Positions 47,398 to 59,720 of a stretch of 64,000 nt of DNA are shown here, one piece after another. The translations under genes were made by a program, and so were the position numbers. The stretch's first letter is position 1, and every line of letters starts with the position of its first letter. The stretch comes from Sabethes cyaneus. Lineage: Eukaryota > Arthropoda > Insecta > Diptera > Culicidae. Below the pieces are notes generated by a model. That model saw only the letters and a list, made by a program, of their open reading frames with translations, was not told the origin of the DNA and did not search any database. The stretch is taken from contig NC_071353.1 in assembly GCF_943734655.1 (NCBI RefSeq), positions 25,344,501 through 25,408,500 on the forward strand. The letters are read 5' to 3'.

Positions 47398-48237
47398 TGA
47401 AACGATGTTTTGCTAGAAAATTTAGTCGAACTGTTACGTCTGTTAGTATGTGGACTGAGGTTTCAGTGTTACGTCTATTAGTCTGTAGTAAACGGTTGAA
47501 CAGGAAACGAACAGAACGCTCCGAGTCGGTGCGAGAAGCAGGTTTCTTTCTAAGTATCTGAAAAGATGACCAAACAGAATCCCGTTTATGAATAGCTGCA
47601 CGTACCGACTAATGATCAATCAGCAACACTGCCCAATATCGTCAAACCCACAACGGTTCAAACCAGCTGTTTTCGCCTGTTTGCTCAATTTGCAGCATGG
47701 TTCGTCAGTTAAAATTCTCCATTCAGCTAACAAAAAAATAATACAAACCGCCGTCCGAAGAACTTCAGCGGGCTTCCGGCACCAATTTGGCCAGCTGACG
47801 AGCGAGCGACCGAACGAAATTTAAACACTGGTGGATTTAATTAAAAACAAACTTATTCCTGTACCGCAATCAACGCGCCACTCGCCGGCAGAAGTTTTCC
47901 GTCGTCATATAATTGACCTGTGCTGTATTTTCCATCGAATTGCATGACCATGACGACTTTATCCGCTGGGCGTATAGTTAAGTGAGCCAATTACCGTGAA
48001 TTTCTTGCACTAATTGTGACAGTCGATTTTCACTAAAATGCGTTGTTATTGGCAAGAAAAAAAACTACACTAAGGATGGTCTTATTACAATATTATTTAT
48101 TAAATCAATGATTCATAAGTTCAAAACATATGATATCCATTGACTTATTTTAGAACTATTCACTTATTTTCATACCTAAACCAATCGTCCGTGTCAGGAA
48201 GCAGCGCACGTAAGGAAAAACATTTTGTTGTGTTTTT
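47398..48237. other. No feature seen
   Basis: No supported frame. TTACGTCTGTTAGT/TTACGTCTATTAGT is repeated near 47437 and 47470. Confidence 0.4.
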
Positions 48238-49292
48238 GACGTAGGACTACGTCTTACGGCAAGTTTTGAGATAGGGTGTCATTCAAAAAAATCGAAAAAT
48301 GCGAGCGTCACGAAAAATGAAAGGTTTTGAGTACTAATAGCTCAGCGGTTTTCCAATCGATTTTCAATATTCTTACACCAATCGATCGGAAAATCTTCTA
48401 AGAATTGACCTAAATGAAGAAAAGTATGGATTCTTGATGTTGAACTATTGAAAAATTGAAAATAATGAACCTATGTTTTACCAGAATTCTCGCTTCGTAA
48501 TTGGTTGGAAGATTCTTTGCGATGATCTAAACCTATACCAATTTGATATCTGTGCTTGGGAAGTAAGCCAAAACAAGTGACAAAGCTTCCTTATTTCAAC
48601 AAGATTTCTTAACACCGCGGTTAAACCTAGACCATTTTGATGTCCTTGCTTGGGAAGTACGCCAGAAAGAGTGACAAAGCCCCTCGTGCCAACAGATTTC
48701 TTACGAACGTGATTAAACCTAGTCCAATTTGATGTCTGTGTTAGGGAAGTGTGCCAGAAAAAATGATACAAATTCGTTGTCCCAACAGATCGCTAATTCT
48801 TTACTGCGAGACGATTAAACCTAGGCGAATTTGATATCTGTGTTGGAAATATGTGCTACAGCTGTAGTGTTCGGTTACAATACGACTCTGTATGAATACG
48901 CATGCTTGCCGTTTCATTAGAAGTGTAGTGAAAAGATGTACTGTTGATAAAATAGGATTGAATTGGTAAAATCCCTTCAAAGTGGGAAACCATGGATAAT
49001 AAAAACAATCTTTAATTTCAGTAAGGTAGCAGGAAAGCAATAGTTTGTGTTCTTGATTTTGTTTAATTGTTTTCAAATGCACAATCTTTTGAGAATTGAA
49101 CGTATGCAATGTTACTACTTTGATAAATGTTACATACAACGCATGTAGCATGTATATATGTTGCATATAGCATGTATACATGAAGAATCGAATGATTACA
49201 AGCATGAGTACATGCCACTATCACTACAAAGAGACTTACGTAGTCCTGCGTCACCTATATATGCGGTCGTGTCTTGTACACAACCCCTCTGA
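48238..49292 (+). mobile_element. Element D, copy 2 (1,055 bp)
   Basis: Nearly identical to copy 1 in length, ends (GACGTAGGACTACGTCTTAC to CACAACCCCTCTGA) and the four ~94 bp internal units. It is flanked by TTTTT on both sides. The same short minus-strand frame starting MTQDYVSL is present in both copies, but is too short and unassigned to call a gene. Confidence 0.75.
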
Positions 49293-51743
<2,451 letters not shown>

Positions 51744-52274
51744 ATGAAAACAAACAATCGAAACCGTGCTCCCCACCATCACCACATAAAAACAGTTGGA
51801 CAATTATACGCAAAAATCAAAGACCCAGTACCCAAAGACCTACAAAACAATTTAATATACAAAATGCCATGTCAAAACTGTGATGCTTGCTACATCGGAA
51901 TGACAACAGACATGCTTGAAACGAGAATCAGCGGCCACCAGACACACTACAACACCTGGGACAAACTAGCACAACATGGTTACAGCTACACAGATCCACA
52001 AATCCAAGCCCTAAAAGAAAAGACAGCACTTTTACACCATAGTATTACACAAAATCACAGATTCCATTTCCAAGAAACGAAAATTATAGACAGACACAAC
52101 AAACCAAATGCACTCCCGTTTATAGAAATATGTCACATAGCCAACACAGGAAATAGCATCAACAAACGCACAGACACCGAAGGACTAAATAGTAAATATG
52201 CTGGCATACTACACTCTATAAAAAATTTCAATCAAAATAAAGCAAACCACAGCCAAAATGACAGCGAACGATAA
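51744..52274 (+). CDS. Penelope-like element GIY-YIG endonuclease domain (5'-truncated)
   Basis: A 176-codon open frame matching the C-terminal endonuclease of Penelope-like retroelements, which nicks target DNA for reverse transcription. Visible features: Tyr39 in NNLIYKMPC, the Cys43-x2-Cys46 pair, YIG at 50-52, Arg61 and His65 (TRISGH), His105 (NHRF) and the catalytic-type Glu128 in PFIEICH. A conserved KRTDTEGLN follows near 141. The reverse transcriptase that should precede it is absent, so the copy is 5'-truncated and cannot mobilise itself. The start used is simply the first Met; the true N-terminus is lost. The copy at 61.8 kb is related but clearly a different family. Confidence 0.85.
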   Translation: MKTNNRNRAPHHHHIKTVGQLYAKIKDPVPKDLQNNLIYKMPCQNCDACYIGMTTDMLETRISGHQTHYNTWDKLAQHGYSYTDPQIQALKEKTALLHHSITQNHRFHFQETKIIDRHNKPNALPFIEICHIANTGNSINKRTDTEGLNSKYAGILHSIKNFNQNKANHSQNDSER

Positions 52275-52521
52275 ATTACACATACACCAACACACTCCAA
52301 GACACAACTTTCATACACAGACGCCATGCAACTGTCAGGATCAGCAAACTAGTAGACAGCGAAAGGTGAAAACACAAAAACGTAGCGTACATCCAGTACA
52401 CCGATTAGGACTGATAACCGCCAGTTGAACAGACACAGTGTAGAACAGTAATACAGTGAACCACAAAAAATCAAAACAACTACAGTGAGTAAAATTTTAA
52501 CGCAAAAATAGATAGGAAAGT

Positions 52522-52876
52522 AGAATCAATATATATAGAATGCCAGTGTCGCTGCAGTGCTCGTGGTAAACATCACATATTTGAAAATTATGTATTTACA
52601 TTGTATGCGCATATGTGTGAGTGATCGATTCGAAACGGGAATCTGATTGTCAAACTAAAAAGGCAACCCAATAAAAAATCGTTCTGCTTTTCCGTGAATC
52701 ACGTAGGATAAACCACCCGATTTGATCGTTTTGGGGCATTTCATCGGCAGGAAAATTTTCTATTGGGCCATTTGACAATGTAGTTCCCGCATTCAAGACA
52801 CGAACCAGCAACATGTTTGCCACCAAAATATCCAAGAATCACCAGCGACACTGGCATTCTATATATATATTGATTA
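52522..52876. repeat. Inverted repeat downstream of Penelope-like element 1
   Basis: ATCAATATATATAGAATGCC..GTGTCGCTG (52525-52554) is mirrored at 52843-52874, with a 288 bp loop. The arms differ by one TA unit. Penelope-like elements often carry inverted or partly repeated terminal sequences, so this may mark a junction of element copies. Confidence 0.75.
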
Positions 52877-53245
52877 TACTGATAGGAATTATTAAAATAA
52901 TTACAGAATAATATCCATAGCTTAGAGGGACACCATTTTTTAAAATAATATAGACAACGAAGACAACCAATGTTAGACACCAACACAGTTAACGACAAAA
53001 CGATAAATTTTCTGTAAGTAAACCAAACACAAAACACAAAGACAAAAGACCTTATAGTAACAAAAACCAACACTACGTTATACTTTATAGATTCCTCTGA
53101 AAAAAATGAAATAAATCATCAAAACTGTCGAATGTAGAGAACAAACTCGTTTTTGACATTTTTGAGACTGATTAAACCGAGAAAAAATCCAAGAATTATA
53201 TCCCAACAGTCGATAAACATGTAGTAAAAGGCGTTCGAAAAGAAG
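52877..53245. other. Junction region between Penelope-like and BEL/Pao elements
   Basis: AT-rich. I searched for a copy of the BEL 3' LTR start (TGCTGCAACACC) here and found none, so the BEL 5' LTR is missing or replaced. Confidence 0.45.
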
Positions 53246-54180
53246 ATGACGGATCTGGATGAAGAGTTGGTGAAGTTGTCGACAAGCAAGGTGCCGAAAC
53301 TCACACCGAAGAAGCCCAATGAAGGTAAAGCACGATCGTCCGGTGCAGGAAACAAGTCGTTGAAGCTGACCAAAGCAAACGTAAAGAAGCTTGACGAGGA
53401 ATTCGAGAACAGTGGTGCTGGCGGTGCGGACAGTGAAGGGGACGGGGAACAGAATGAAACCGAGGACAAGGAAGATGCTGATAGCGAAGTGGACCATGAA
53501 GAGGAGGACGAAGAGTCTGAAGAGTCCAGCTAATCGGTGAAGAACAAACCGGGAAAGAAGAAAAGTGGGCAAGAAGTGAGCCAAAATCGGGTAGGACCGA
53601 CAAAGGCTCAGCTAGCTGCGAGAAAGGGGTTAACTTTCAAACTTCCAAAGTTCAAACCTTCGGCAAACCTTCGTAGAGCCTACAAAACGTCAAATGAGAC
53701 TTGTGGCTTCATGAAACACGAGAACCTAATGAGATTGCAGGAATCCCTTGAAGGCGAAGCTCTCGAATTGGTATCCAGTCAACTACTCCTCCCTGAGTCG
53801 ATTCCGCGAATTATCGAGAAGCTGCGTTGCCATTACGGTCTTCCGGTACAACTACTACAGAATCTTCTGGACAAAGTTAACCACCTGTAGCCACCTAAGC
53901 CGCGTAATCTGCGTAGTTTCGTTCCTTTCGGGAATGCCGTGGAACAAGTCTGCGAACACTTAGAAGCCACGGATCTTCGGCAACATCTCGTCAACCCGTT
54001 GCTCATAAAGTCTTTGGTCGCCAAGCTTCCTGATCGGGAAAAACGAGAATGGGTGCATTACCGGAAGAGCAAAGGAGAGCCGACGCTTCGCACTCTGACG
54101 GATTCCTTCATGGAGATTATCGAAGACACCTGTGAAGCAGATGTCGACGTAGGTCTCATGACAGCTTCACTGCGGTGGAG
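53246..54180 (+). pseudogene. BEL/Pao gag remnant
   Basis: A Lys-rich then acidic N-terminus (53246-53530) is followed, after an in-frame TAA at 53531, by a gag core of the DUF1759 type. ENLMRLQESLEGEALELVSS and LRCHYGLPVQLLQNLL are visible before a TAG at 53888. Then HLVNPLLIKSLVAKLPDREK follows in the same frame. The zinc-knuckle segment usual before the protease appears to be missing, as the protease begins almost directly after. Gag would form the particle in the cytoplasm; this copy is non-functional because of two in-frame stops. Confidence 0.75.
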
Positions 54181-54490
54181 CCTCGATCACAGTACTGGCG
54201 TTCCTTGACGAGGGTGCCTCTGTAACGCTGTTGGAGCGGAAGCTAGCCGACCGACTAGGTGTCGTTGGCGTACAAGAGCGACTGATGATTAGGTGGACGG
54301 CCGATGTCACACGCGAGGAAAGGAAATGCTTCCCCATCAAAGAATGAATGTTGAAGATCTTGCCGCGCAATATCCTCATATGCGGAACCTGCCAATTGAG
54401 TCATACGACGGTCAGCCGGAATTGTTAATCGGATTGAATAATTTCCACTCGTTTGCTCCGAAAGAAGCAAAGGTAGGGGCATCTGTTTAA
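54180..54490 (+). pseudogene. BEL/Pao aspartic protease remnant
   Basis: From 54180 the frame reads ASITVLAFLDEGASVTLLER, the retropepsin active-site region of BEL elements, with D-E-G in place of the usual D-[ST]-G. The frame stops near 54345, and the downstream part (YPHMRNLPIESYDGQPELLI) continues in another frame at 54360-54430. The enzyme would cut the polyprotein. The active-site change plus the frameshift make this copy dead. Confidence 0.7.
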
Positions 54491-54689
54491 CCTATTGCGG
54501 TTCGCTGCAAACTTGGGTGAACCGTATGCGGCCCAAGGCACTCTACTACGGTTGGAACTGGCAATTTCATCGGTCACCACCAAGCAATAACGAACGAGGA
54601 CCTACATGAGCTCCTGAAAAGTCACTACGCTCTGGAACAGTCGGTGGTAGACATACCACAGGAACCATCGGAGGACAGACGTACCCAGG

Positions 54690-55803
54690 AGATCCTCTAG
54701 CGGACAACCAAACGAGTAGCTGACCGTTTCGAAACCGACCTACTGTTCAAATCGGATGAACCCCGATTCCTGAAAAGTTATCCCATGGCTGTCAAAAGAA
54801 TGAAGCAACTGAAAAACCAACTTCAGAAGAATCCGGAGCTGCAGAAGAACGTGAATAAGCAAATCGATGAGTATCAGGAGAAGGGGTACGCTCATTTGGC
54901 TACAGTGGAAGAGCTGACCGGAATTCACCCGACGAGGTCTGATATCTGCCACTCAATGTTGTACAAAACCCGAAAAAACCTGATAAGGTACGCTTGGTGT
55001 AGAATGCCGCAGTCCCTGTGTTAGGAGTTTCGCTGAACTCGCTACTGCTGAAAGGGCCAGACATGCTTGTACCGTTGGTAAAGGTTCTCTGTGGTTTCCG
55101 AGAATGGCAACTCGCTTTCAACGGAGATGTGTAGGAAATGTTCCACCAGATGAAGATTTGCGTCGAGGACAGACAAAAGCAGCGGTTTCTTTACAGGAAG
55201 GATCCAAACGATCCACCGAGTATCTACGTCATGGACGTGGCAACCTTTGGGTCGACATGTTCTCCATGTTCGGCCCAATTTGTCAAAAACAAAAACGCAG
55301 ACGAGTTCGCTGGTCGATACCCGGAAGCAGCCGCGGCCATCATTAAACGACACTACGTCGACGACTACTTTGACAGCGTTGGATCCGTCGAAGAAGCAGT
55401 AAAGCTGGCGCGAGAGGTGCGTATGGTAAACCGAAAGGGAGGCTTCGAAATCGGGAGCTGGGTGTCTAACTCGCCAGAAGTGCTCCAAAGTCTGGAAGAG
55501 ACGAAACCAGTCGCACCAGTACACTTTAACGAGGACAAACAAACGTTGAAGGAGCTAGTTCTAGGAGCGATCTGGAATCCGAACACAGATGAATTCGCAT
55601 TCTCCAAAACCCACCGCGAAGGGTTACTTCCATACCTGTTCGAAGGTAAGAGGCCGACAAAACGGATTGTAGCAAGCTGCGTGATGGGGTTTTTCGATCC
55701 TCTCGGTTTGTTGTCACCATTCACCATCCACGGCAAAATCATCATCCAACACCTGTGGCGTTCCAGCTGCAATTGGGATCAGGAGATCGATACTAAGGGC
55801 TGA
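54690..55803 (+). pseudogene. BEL/Pao reverse transcriptase remnant
   Basis: The linker RFETDLLFKSDEPRF is followed by SYPMAVKRMKQLKNQLQKNP and QIDEYQEKGYAHLATVEEL. The finger/palm part after 54960 has frameshifts and a TAG just before the block starting MFHQMKICVEDRQKQRFLYR (55138). The catalytic YVDD box is at about 55354-55365, preceded by a typical FGSTCSPCSAQ. After it come GGFEIGSWVSNSPEVL and a CVMGFFDPLGLLSPF block. It would copy RNA into DNA. It ends at TGA 55801. Confidence 0.85.
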
Positions 55804-56590
55804 GAGTTGTAGAAGCAGTAAACCGAACTGTTGCCAGAAGTGGAAGCCATACGAATTCCATGTTGCTACATCGGCGACGCGAAACGCGCTGAAGTCGAGT
55901 CGTTGGAAGTATACATCTTTACTGATGACAGCGAACATGCGTACGGATGCGTGGCGTACCTGCGAGCGGTGGTGAAAGGCATGGTACATTGCAACCTAAT
56001 GATATCGCGCGCGAAGGTTGCACCGATAAAGCGGCAATCAATCCCTCGTCTGGAGTTAACGGGCGTGGTTCTCGGGGGCTGCTTGAGTCAGTCGGTTCTG
56101 GAAAACCATTCGTACGACATCTCTCGCACCGTCTTCTGGACAGATTCTCGTACAGTTTCCAGCAGGATCAATTCCGACCCACATCGCTACTAGCAATTCG
56201 TAGCATTCCGCGGTGGAGAAATCCTAGAGCTCACTAAGGTGTCAGAATGGCGATGGATACCGACGAAACTTAAGGAACGGAATTTCTGTACCGGCCAGAA
56301 GATACGTGGCCATCGAAAGAGTCGATCGTTGAAGAAACGGAGGAAGAAGTACGAGGGGCAGTTTTGTTCCACGAAGTGGTGAATGTAGAAGCAATTTCAT
56401 CGGGGACAAGACTTCTACGAGTGACGGCTACGATGGTACGCTTCATCGACAATTGCCGTCGTAAACGACGTGGCGAGTCAACTTTAACGACATGGACTAC
56501 GACGAAGCAACATCGAATACTCGTGAAATCGGTGACGAAAGATGCGGCAGGTTCAACCACTGGAACAGTGCAAACCCCCCTCAAGCAAGA
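55804..56590 (+). pseudogene. BEL/Pao RNase H-like region remnant
   Basis: After several stops the frame at 55831 reads VYIFTDDSEHAYGCVAYLRA, then APIKRQSIPRLELTGVVLGG and TVFWTDSRTV. This is the RNase H-like region usual in BEL/Pao between reverse transcriptase and integrase. Further weak matches (WRWIPTKL, then TEEEVRGAVLFHEVV) lie in other frames to about 56400. Acidic residues of the active-site type are present, but the frame is broken. Confidence 0.75.
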
Positions 56591-57801
56591 TTAACTCAGA
56601 AAAAATACTGTGGCGTGCAGTGGGACAGTTTTCCGGATGAGATGAGCATCCTCACGAACAATCTGCAACGCCAACCTACGCAGCCGTTAGAGAAAGTCAA
56701 GAAGAATAGTCGCATCTACAAGAGTTCACCAGTGATAGACGACGAAGATGTGTTGCGTATGGACAGGAGGCTAGCGAATTCCGAGGAACTCCCCTTCGAC
56801 AAGAAGTACCCGATCATCCTATCGCGATCTCACGAGATCACACAGCGACTGATTCAACACTACCATGAGGAATTCGGACACGCAAACTCGGAGACGGTTT
56901 TCAACAAAATGAGACAGCGGTTTCAAATTCCAAATCTGTGTGTGGAGATCCAGAAGGTAGCTGACAAATGCATATGGTGCAAAGTGCATGGGTGTCTTCC
57001 AAGATCGCCGATCGACGGGCTTTCAACTCTGTGGGCATCGATTATTTAGGCCCGGTGGAAGTAGTAGTCGGACGGCGAATGGAGAAGCGTTGGATGGCCG
57101 TATTCACTTGTTTAGTCGTGAGAGCAGTGCACCTGGAAGTTGTGCACAGTTTGACGACGGAGTCTTGTCGGATGGCCATCACTCGTTTTCGTAACAAGTT
57201 CGGGGTGCCAAATCATATCTATTCCGACAATGCTACGTGTTTCCAGGGAGCAAACAACGGAATGATTCGGATGGCGAGTATCAATCAACAATGTGCTGAA
57301 AGTATGGCCAGTCCCTCTACCGCCTGGCACTTCAATCTTTCTGGCACGCCGCATATGGGCGGCATCTGGGAACGCATGGTGCGATCGGTGAAGACAGCAA
57401 TACGAGCACTGGATGATGGAAGGAAGCTGACGGACGAGATTCTGGCGACAATCCTTGCGGAAGCGGCCGAAATGATTAATATGCGTGCGCTCACCTACTT
57501 GCCGCAAGATTCGGAAGAAACGGAGGCGCTGACCCCAAATCACTTTCTCAGGGGAACAATGACCTATGCCGATACAAACATGGAAGGTGGGCCAACGGAA
57601 CTTGCTGAAGCACTGCGAAATGACTAACAGCGATCGTAATATCTCGCTGACAAAATATGGGCAAGATGGATCAAGCAGTACCTGCCGACCATCAATAGCC
57701 GATCAAAGTGGTTCGACGACCAGAAGCCGCTAAAAGAGAGCGACTTAGTTTTCGTGATTAACAGTAAGAGTCGGAAGAGCTGAAAGCGTGGCATCGTGGA
57801 G
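56590..57801 (+). pseudogene. BEL/Pao integrase remnant, split by a hAT-like insertion
   Basis: The zinc-binding HHCC region (QHYHEEFGHANSETVFNK, then KCIWCKV) lies at about 56855-56975. A frameshift near 57000-57030 leads into the catalytic core. In the frame starting 56968 the DDE residues are Asp25 (GIDYLGP), Asp87 (YSDNATCF) and Glu135 (GGIWERMV). It continues past a TAA at 57625 to 57801, where the hAT-like element begins. The C-terminal basic part resumes at 58881 and ends near 58974. Integrase would insert the cDNA; here it is inactivated. Confidence 0.85.
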
Positions 57802-58003
57802 TAGGGTTGCCAAGTCTGAAAATTACTTAAACCGGTCGGTCGGTTCTGCTTTCAAAAAATGAGGGGGGGGGGGATTTGTGTCAGCCGCCGGAAGTCGGTT
57901 GACAGTTTCCCGTGTAAATGGAATGATCAGTCAGTAGTGGAGAAGCAAATGGTAGGACATCGCAGTCGAAACTACAACGAACATTGAATGGATTATTGAA
58001 GTT

Positions 58004-58599
58004 AGCTATAGATCATTACACGGGAGCTCCTAACCACACTTTTTTGTCAGCACTTGGTGGTTTGTTTACATGGTGTTAAATTTTGAATTGAGTTTTCTAT
58101 CTTTGTCCGGCAGATAATTTATAGTTTTTATTTAAGAGAAAGTGCGTTACATCAAGGGGTCGGACACTCAGCACATTATGCCGCGGCACTCCAGAGATAT
58201 CAAGCGGCACACCTCTAAAGCCTTATAAAAATAACATTTATAGGGCTTTACACACATCCGGTTCAATTTTACATATGAAATGGGAGCACGGCCAGTTGTC
58301 AAAATCATCTTCCACGGTTGCCAGAACTATCAGATTATAACGAATTTAACAAATGTTGCAGTGCGGCACTTTCGGTACAGCATCGGCACAGTTCGGCTCG
58401 TTTCAAGTCGCCTAACATAAAAACGGCTGTGCCGAGTGACCGACCCCTTGGCGTAACATGCATTTTACAGAAATTGATGCAGTAATCCTTCACGAAATTT
58501 CAAATCGAAACTGCTGGATGTGACAAAAAACATGTAAACAAACCACCAAGTGGAGTCATTTGACGTCAAAATGACGTCATCGCAAAATGATCTATAGCT
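58004..58599. repeat. Inverted repeat inside the hAT-like element
   Basis: AGCTATAGATCATT at 58004-58017 is mirrored at 58586-58599. A second pair (CACTTGGTGGTTTGTTTACA, 58051-58070, and its complement near 58533-58552) lies inside. It may be an independent nested element, but ends are not resolved. Confidence 0.6.
58153..58450. mobile_element. 298 bp TIR element with ~9-bp target duplication
   Basis: The ends CAAGGGGTCGGACACTCAGC and GCCGAGTGACCGACCCCTTG are inverted with two mismatches. Flanks GCGTTACAT and GCGTAACAT match at 8 of 9 positions, a length typical of Mutator-like or, if 8, hAT/P-type elements. It is nested inside the palindrome at 58004-58599. Confidence 0.7.
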
Positions 58600-58610
58600 A
58601 TAGTTTCAGA

Positions 58611-58682
58611 GTGACAATTACTTGCTTCTGGTGCTAGTGGACAATTTAATGTATATTACCGCCAGAAGCAAAATATTGTCAC
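58611..58682. repeat. Short palindrome (72 bp)
   Basis: GTGACAATTACTTGCTTCTGG is mirrored by CCAGAAGCAAAATATTGTCAC with few mismatches. The left arm resembles the palindrome at 11627. Confidence 0.7.
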
Positions 58683-59040
58683 TGTAAAACTGGCTATTTT
58701 CAATGATCCACTGCTCAGGGTTGCTAATAAATTCATTAGAAAATTTAACAAACCAGGCAAAAAGTACAAATCCGGCATCATATGTCGGAAAACCGGCCTT
58801 TTTGCAGGATTGACCGGCCACCGGCTTTGCAAGTGAAAAACCGGTCGGGCCGGCCAAAAACCGGTCACTTGGCAACCCTATCGTGGAGACAGTGATCAAG
58901 GGATCAGATGGAAGAGTACGACAGGTGGACGTAAGAACTGCAGACCGTAAGGTTCAAAGTTACGTGGTGTGGTGAACTTAGCGGTGTTAGAGGTTCAGTA
59001 AATCCGGATTTCCAGAAGTACCAGATATTACGGGCGGGGG

Positions 59041-59250
59041 TGCTGCAACACCGCAGTAGCATAACTGGTAACACTGCGCTGCGGTACATCAAATGAGTGC
59101 TGGTGTTAAGAAAGAGATAGATGAAAATAAATAAGAGGATGGAGGTGTAGAAGTAGTAGTAGTAGTAATATAATTTAGTCCAGAAGATGAGCATAAAATC
59201 GCCATCGTAAATGCTACTAAAAGTAAACAAACTGTAGTTTGCTAAAAGTG
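59041..59250 (+). repeat. Probable BEL/Pao 3' LTR (right end uncertain)
   Basis: It begins TGCTGCAACACCGCAGTAGC directly after the purine-rich tract. Palindromic GCAGTAGC..GCGCTGCGGTAC text follows. With no second LTR for comparison the length cannot be fixed. Confidence 0.5.
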
Positions 59251-59419
59251 AAATTTAAAAAGCCTTTTTTTCGAGTTAAATATTATTGTATTAAATAGTT
59301 TGATTGTAGGAGGGACAAAATCGTTCCGTAATCCTGTTTCAAGACCTGAACGGTCAAAGTTTGAAATTCCGTCCCGGAGCACACTAGTTTAGCTGATTCG
59401 GCCAATGCTGAGTGAGTCG

Positions 59420-59720
59420 CAATCAGGCATCAGAATAGCGGGGGAGACGGCAGCCGCTTTCTTAACGCTGGATGAACTGATGCATTCAACATTGCCTTCG
59501 AAGGTGCAATACGAAGAGCAAACGTGGAAAAAACTGGCCTATAATCACGACATCTCACATGCTTCTTGGTTTTGCGGATGACGTCGAGACCCACCATTAA
59601 CACAGCCAAAACGAAGTACATGGTTTCTGGGAGAGAACGTGGAGTCCAAGTGGTGTCGGTGCTGACGTGGAGCTGGATGGACCAACACCCTCGCGATCTT
59701 CCTCCGCCGATGCTGAGGCT
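59420..59720 (+). pseudogene. Non-LTR reverse transcriptase fragment with FADD box
   Basis: Reading across frames: FNIAFEGAIRRANVEKTG-like text at 59490-59540, SHMLLGFADDVE with the catalytic Asp pair at 59555-59585, then directly TINTAKTKYMVSGRERG (59598-59645). In complete elements these are separated by about 25 residues, so there is an internal deletion. It is probably the same family as the fragments at 2.1, 9.1 and 27.0 kb. Confidence 0.75.

Larger units (their letters stand above)
57802..58880. mobile_element. 1,079 bp hAT-like element inserted in the BEL integrase
   Basis: The terminal repeats TAGGGTTGCCAAGT and ACTTGGCAACCCTA are perfect over 14 bp. The target duplication TCGTGGAG is perfect over 8 bp (57794-57801 and 58881-58888). 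Removing the element and one duplicate restores continuity of the integrase C-terminal region. There is no transposase frame, so it is non-autonomous. The interior holds nested palindromes. Confidence 0.95.
53246..59250 (+). mobile_element. Degenerate BEL/Pao LTR retrotransposon lacking a 5' LTR
   Basis: Gag, protease, reverse transcriptase, RNase H-like and integrase remnants follow in BEL/Pao order on one strand. The frame is broken by many stops and shifts. The integrase C-terminus is split by a hAT-like insertion (57802-58880). A purine-rich tract CGGGCGGGGG (59031-59040) precedes a probable 3' LTR start. No matching 5' LTR exists upstream of the gag region. The right boundary is approximate. 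Inactive. Confidence 0.85.

Noticed and set aside
53078..53584. Minus-strand open frames of 116-168 codons over the BEL gag region
   Set aside because: They are antisense shadows of the acidic gag N-terminus.
57997..58607. Extra hammerhead or other RNA in the hAT-like element
   Set aside because: CTATAGATC palindromes are inverted-repeat DNA. No CTGANGA plus GAAA pair in order was found.
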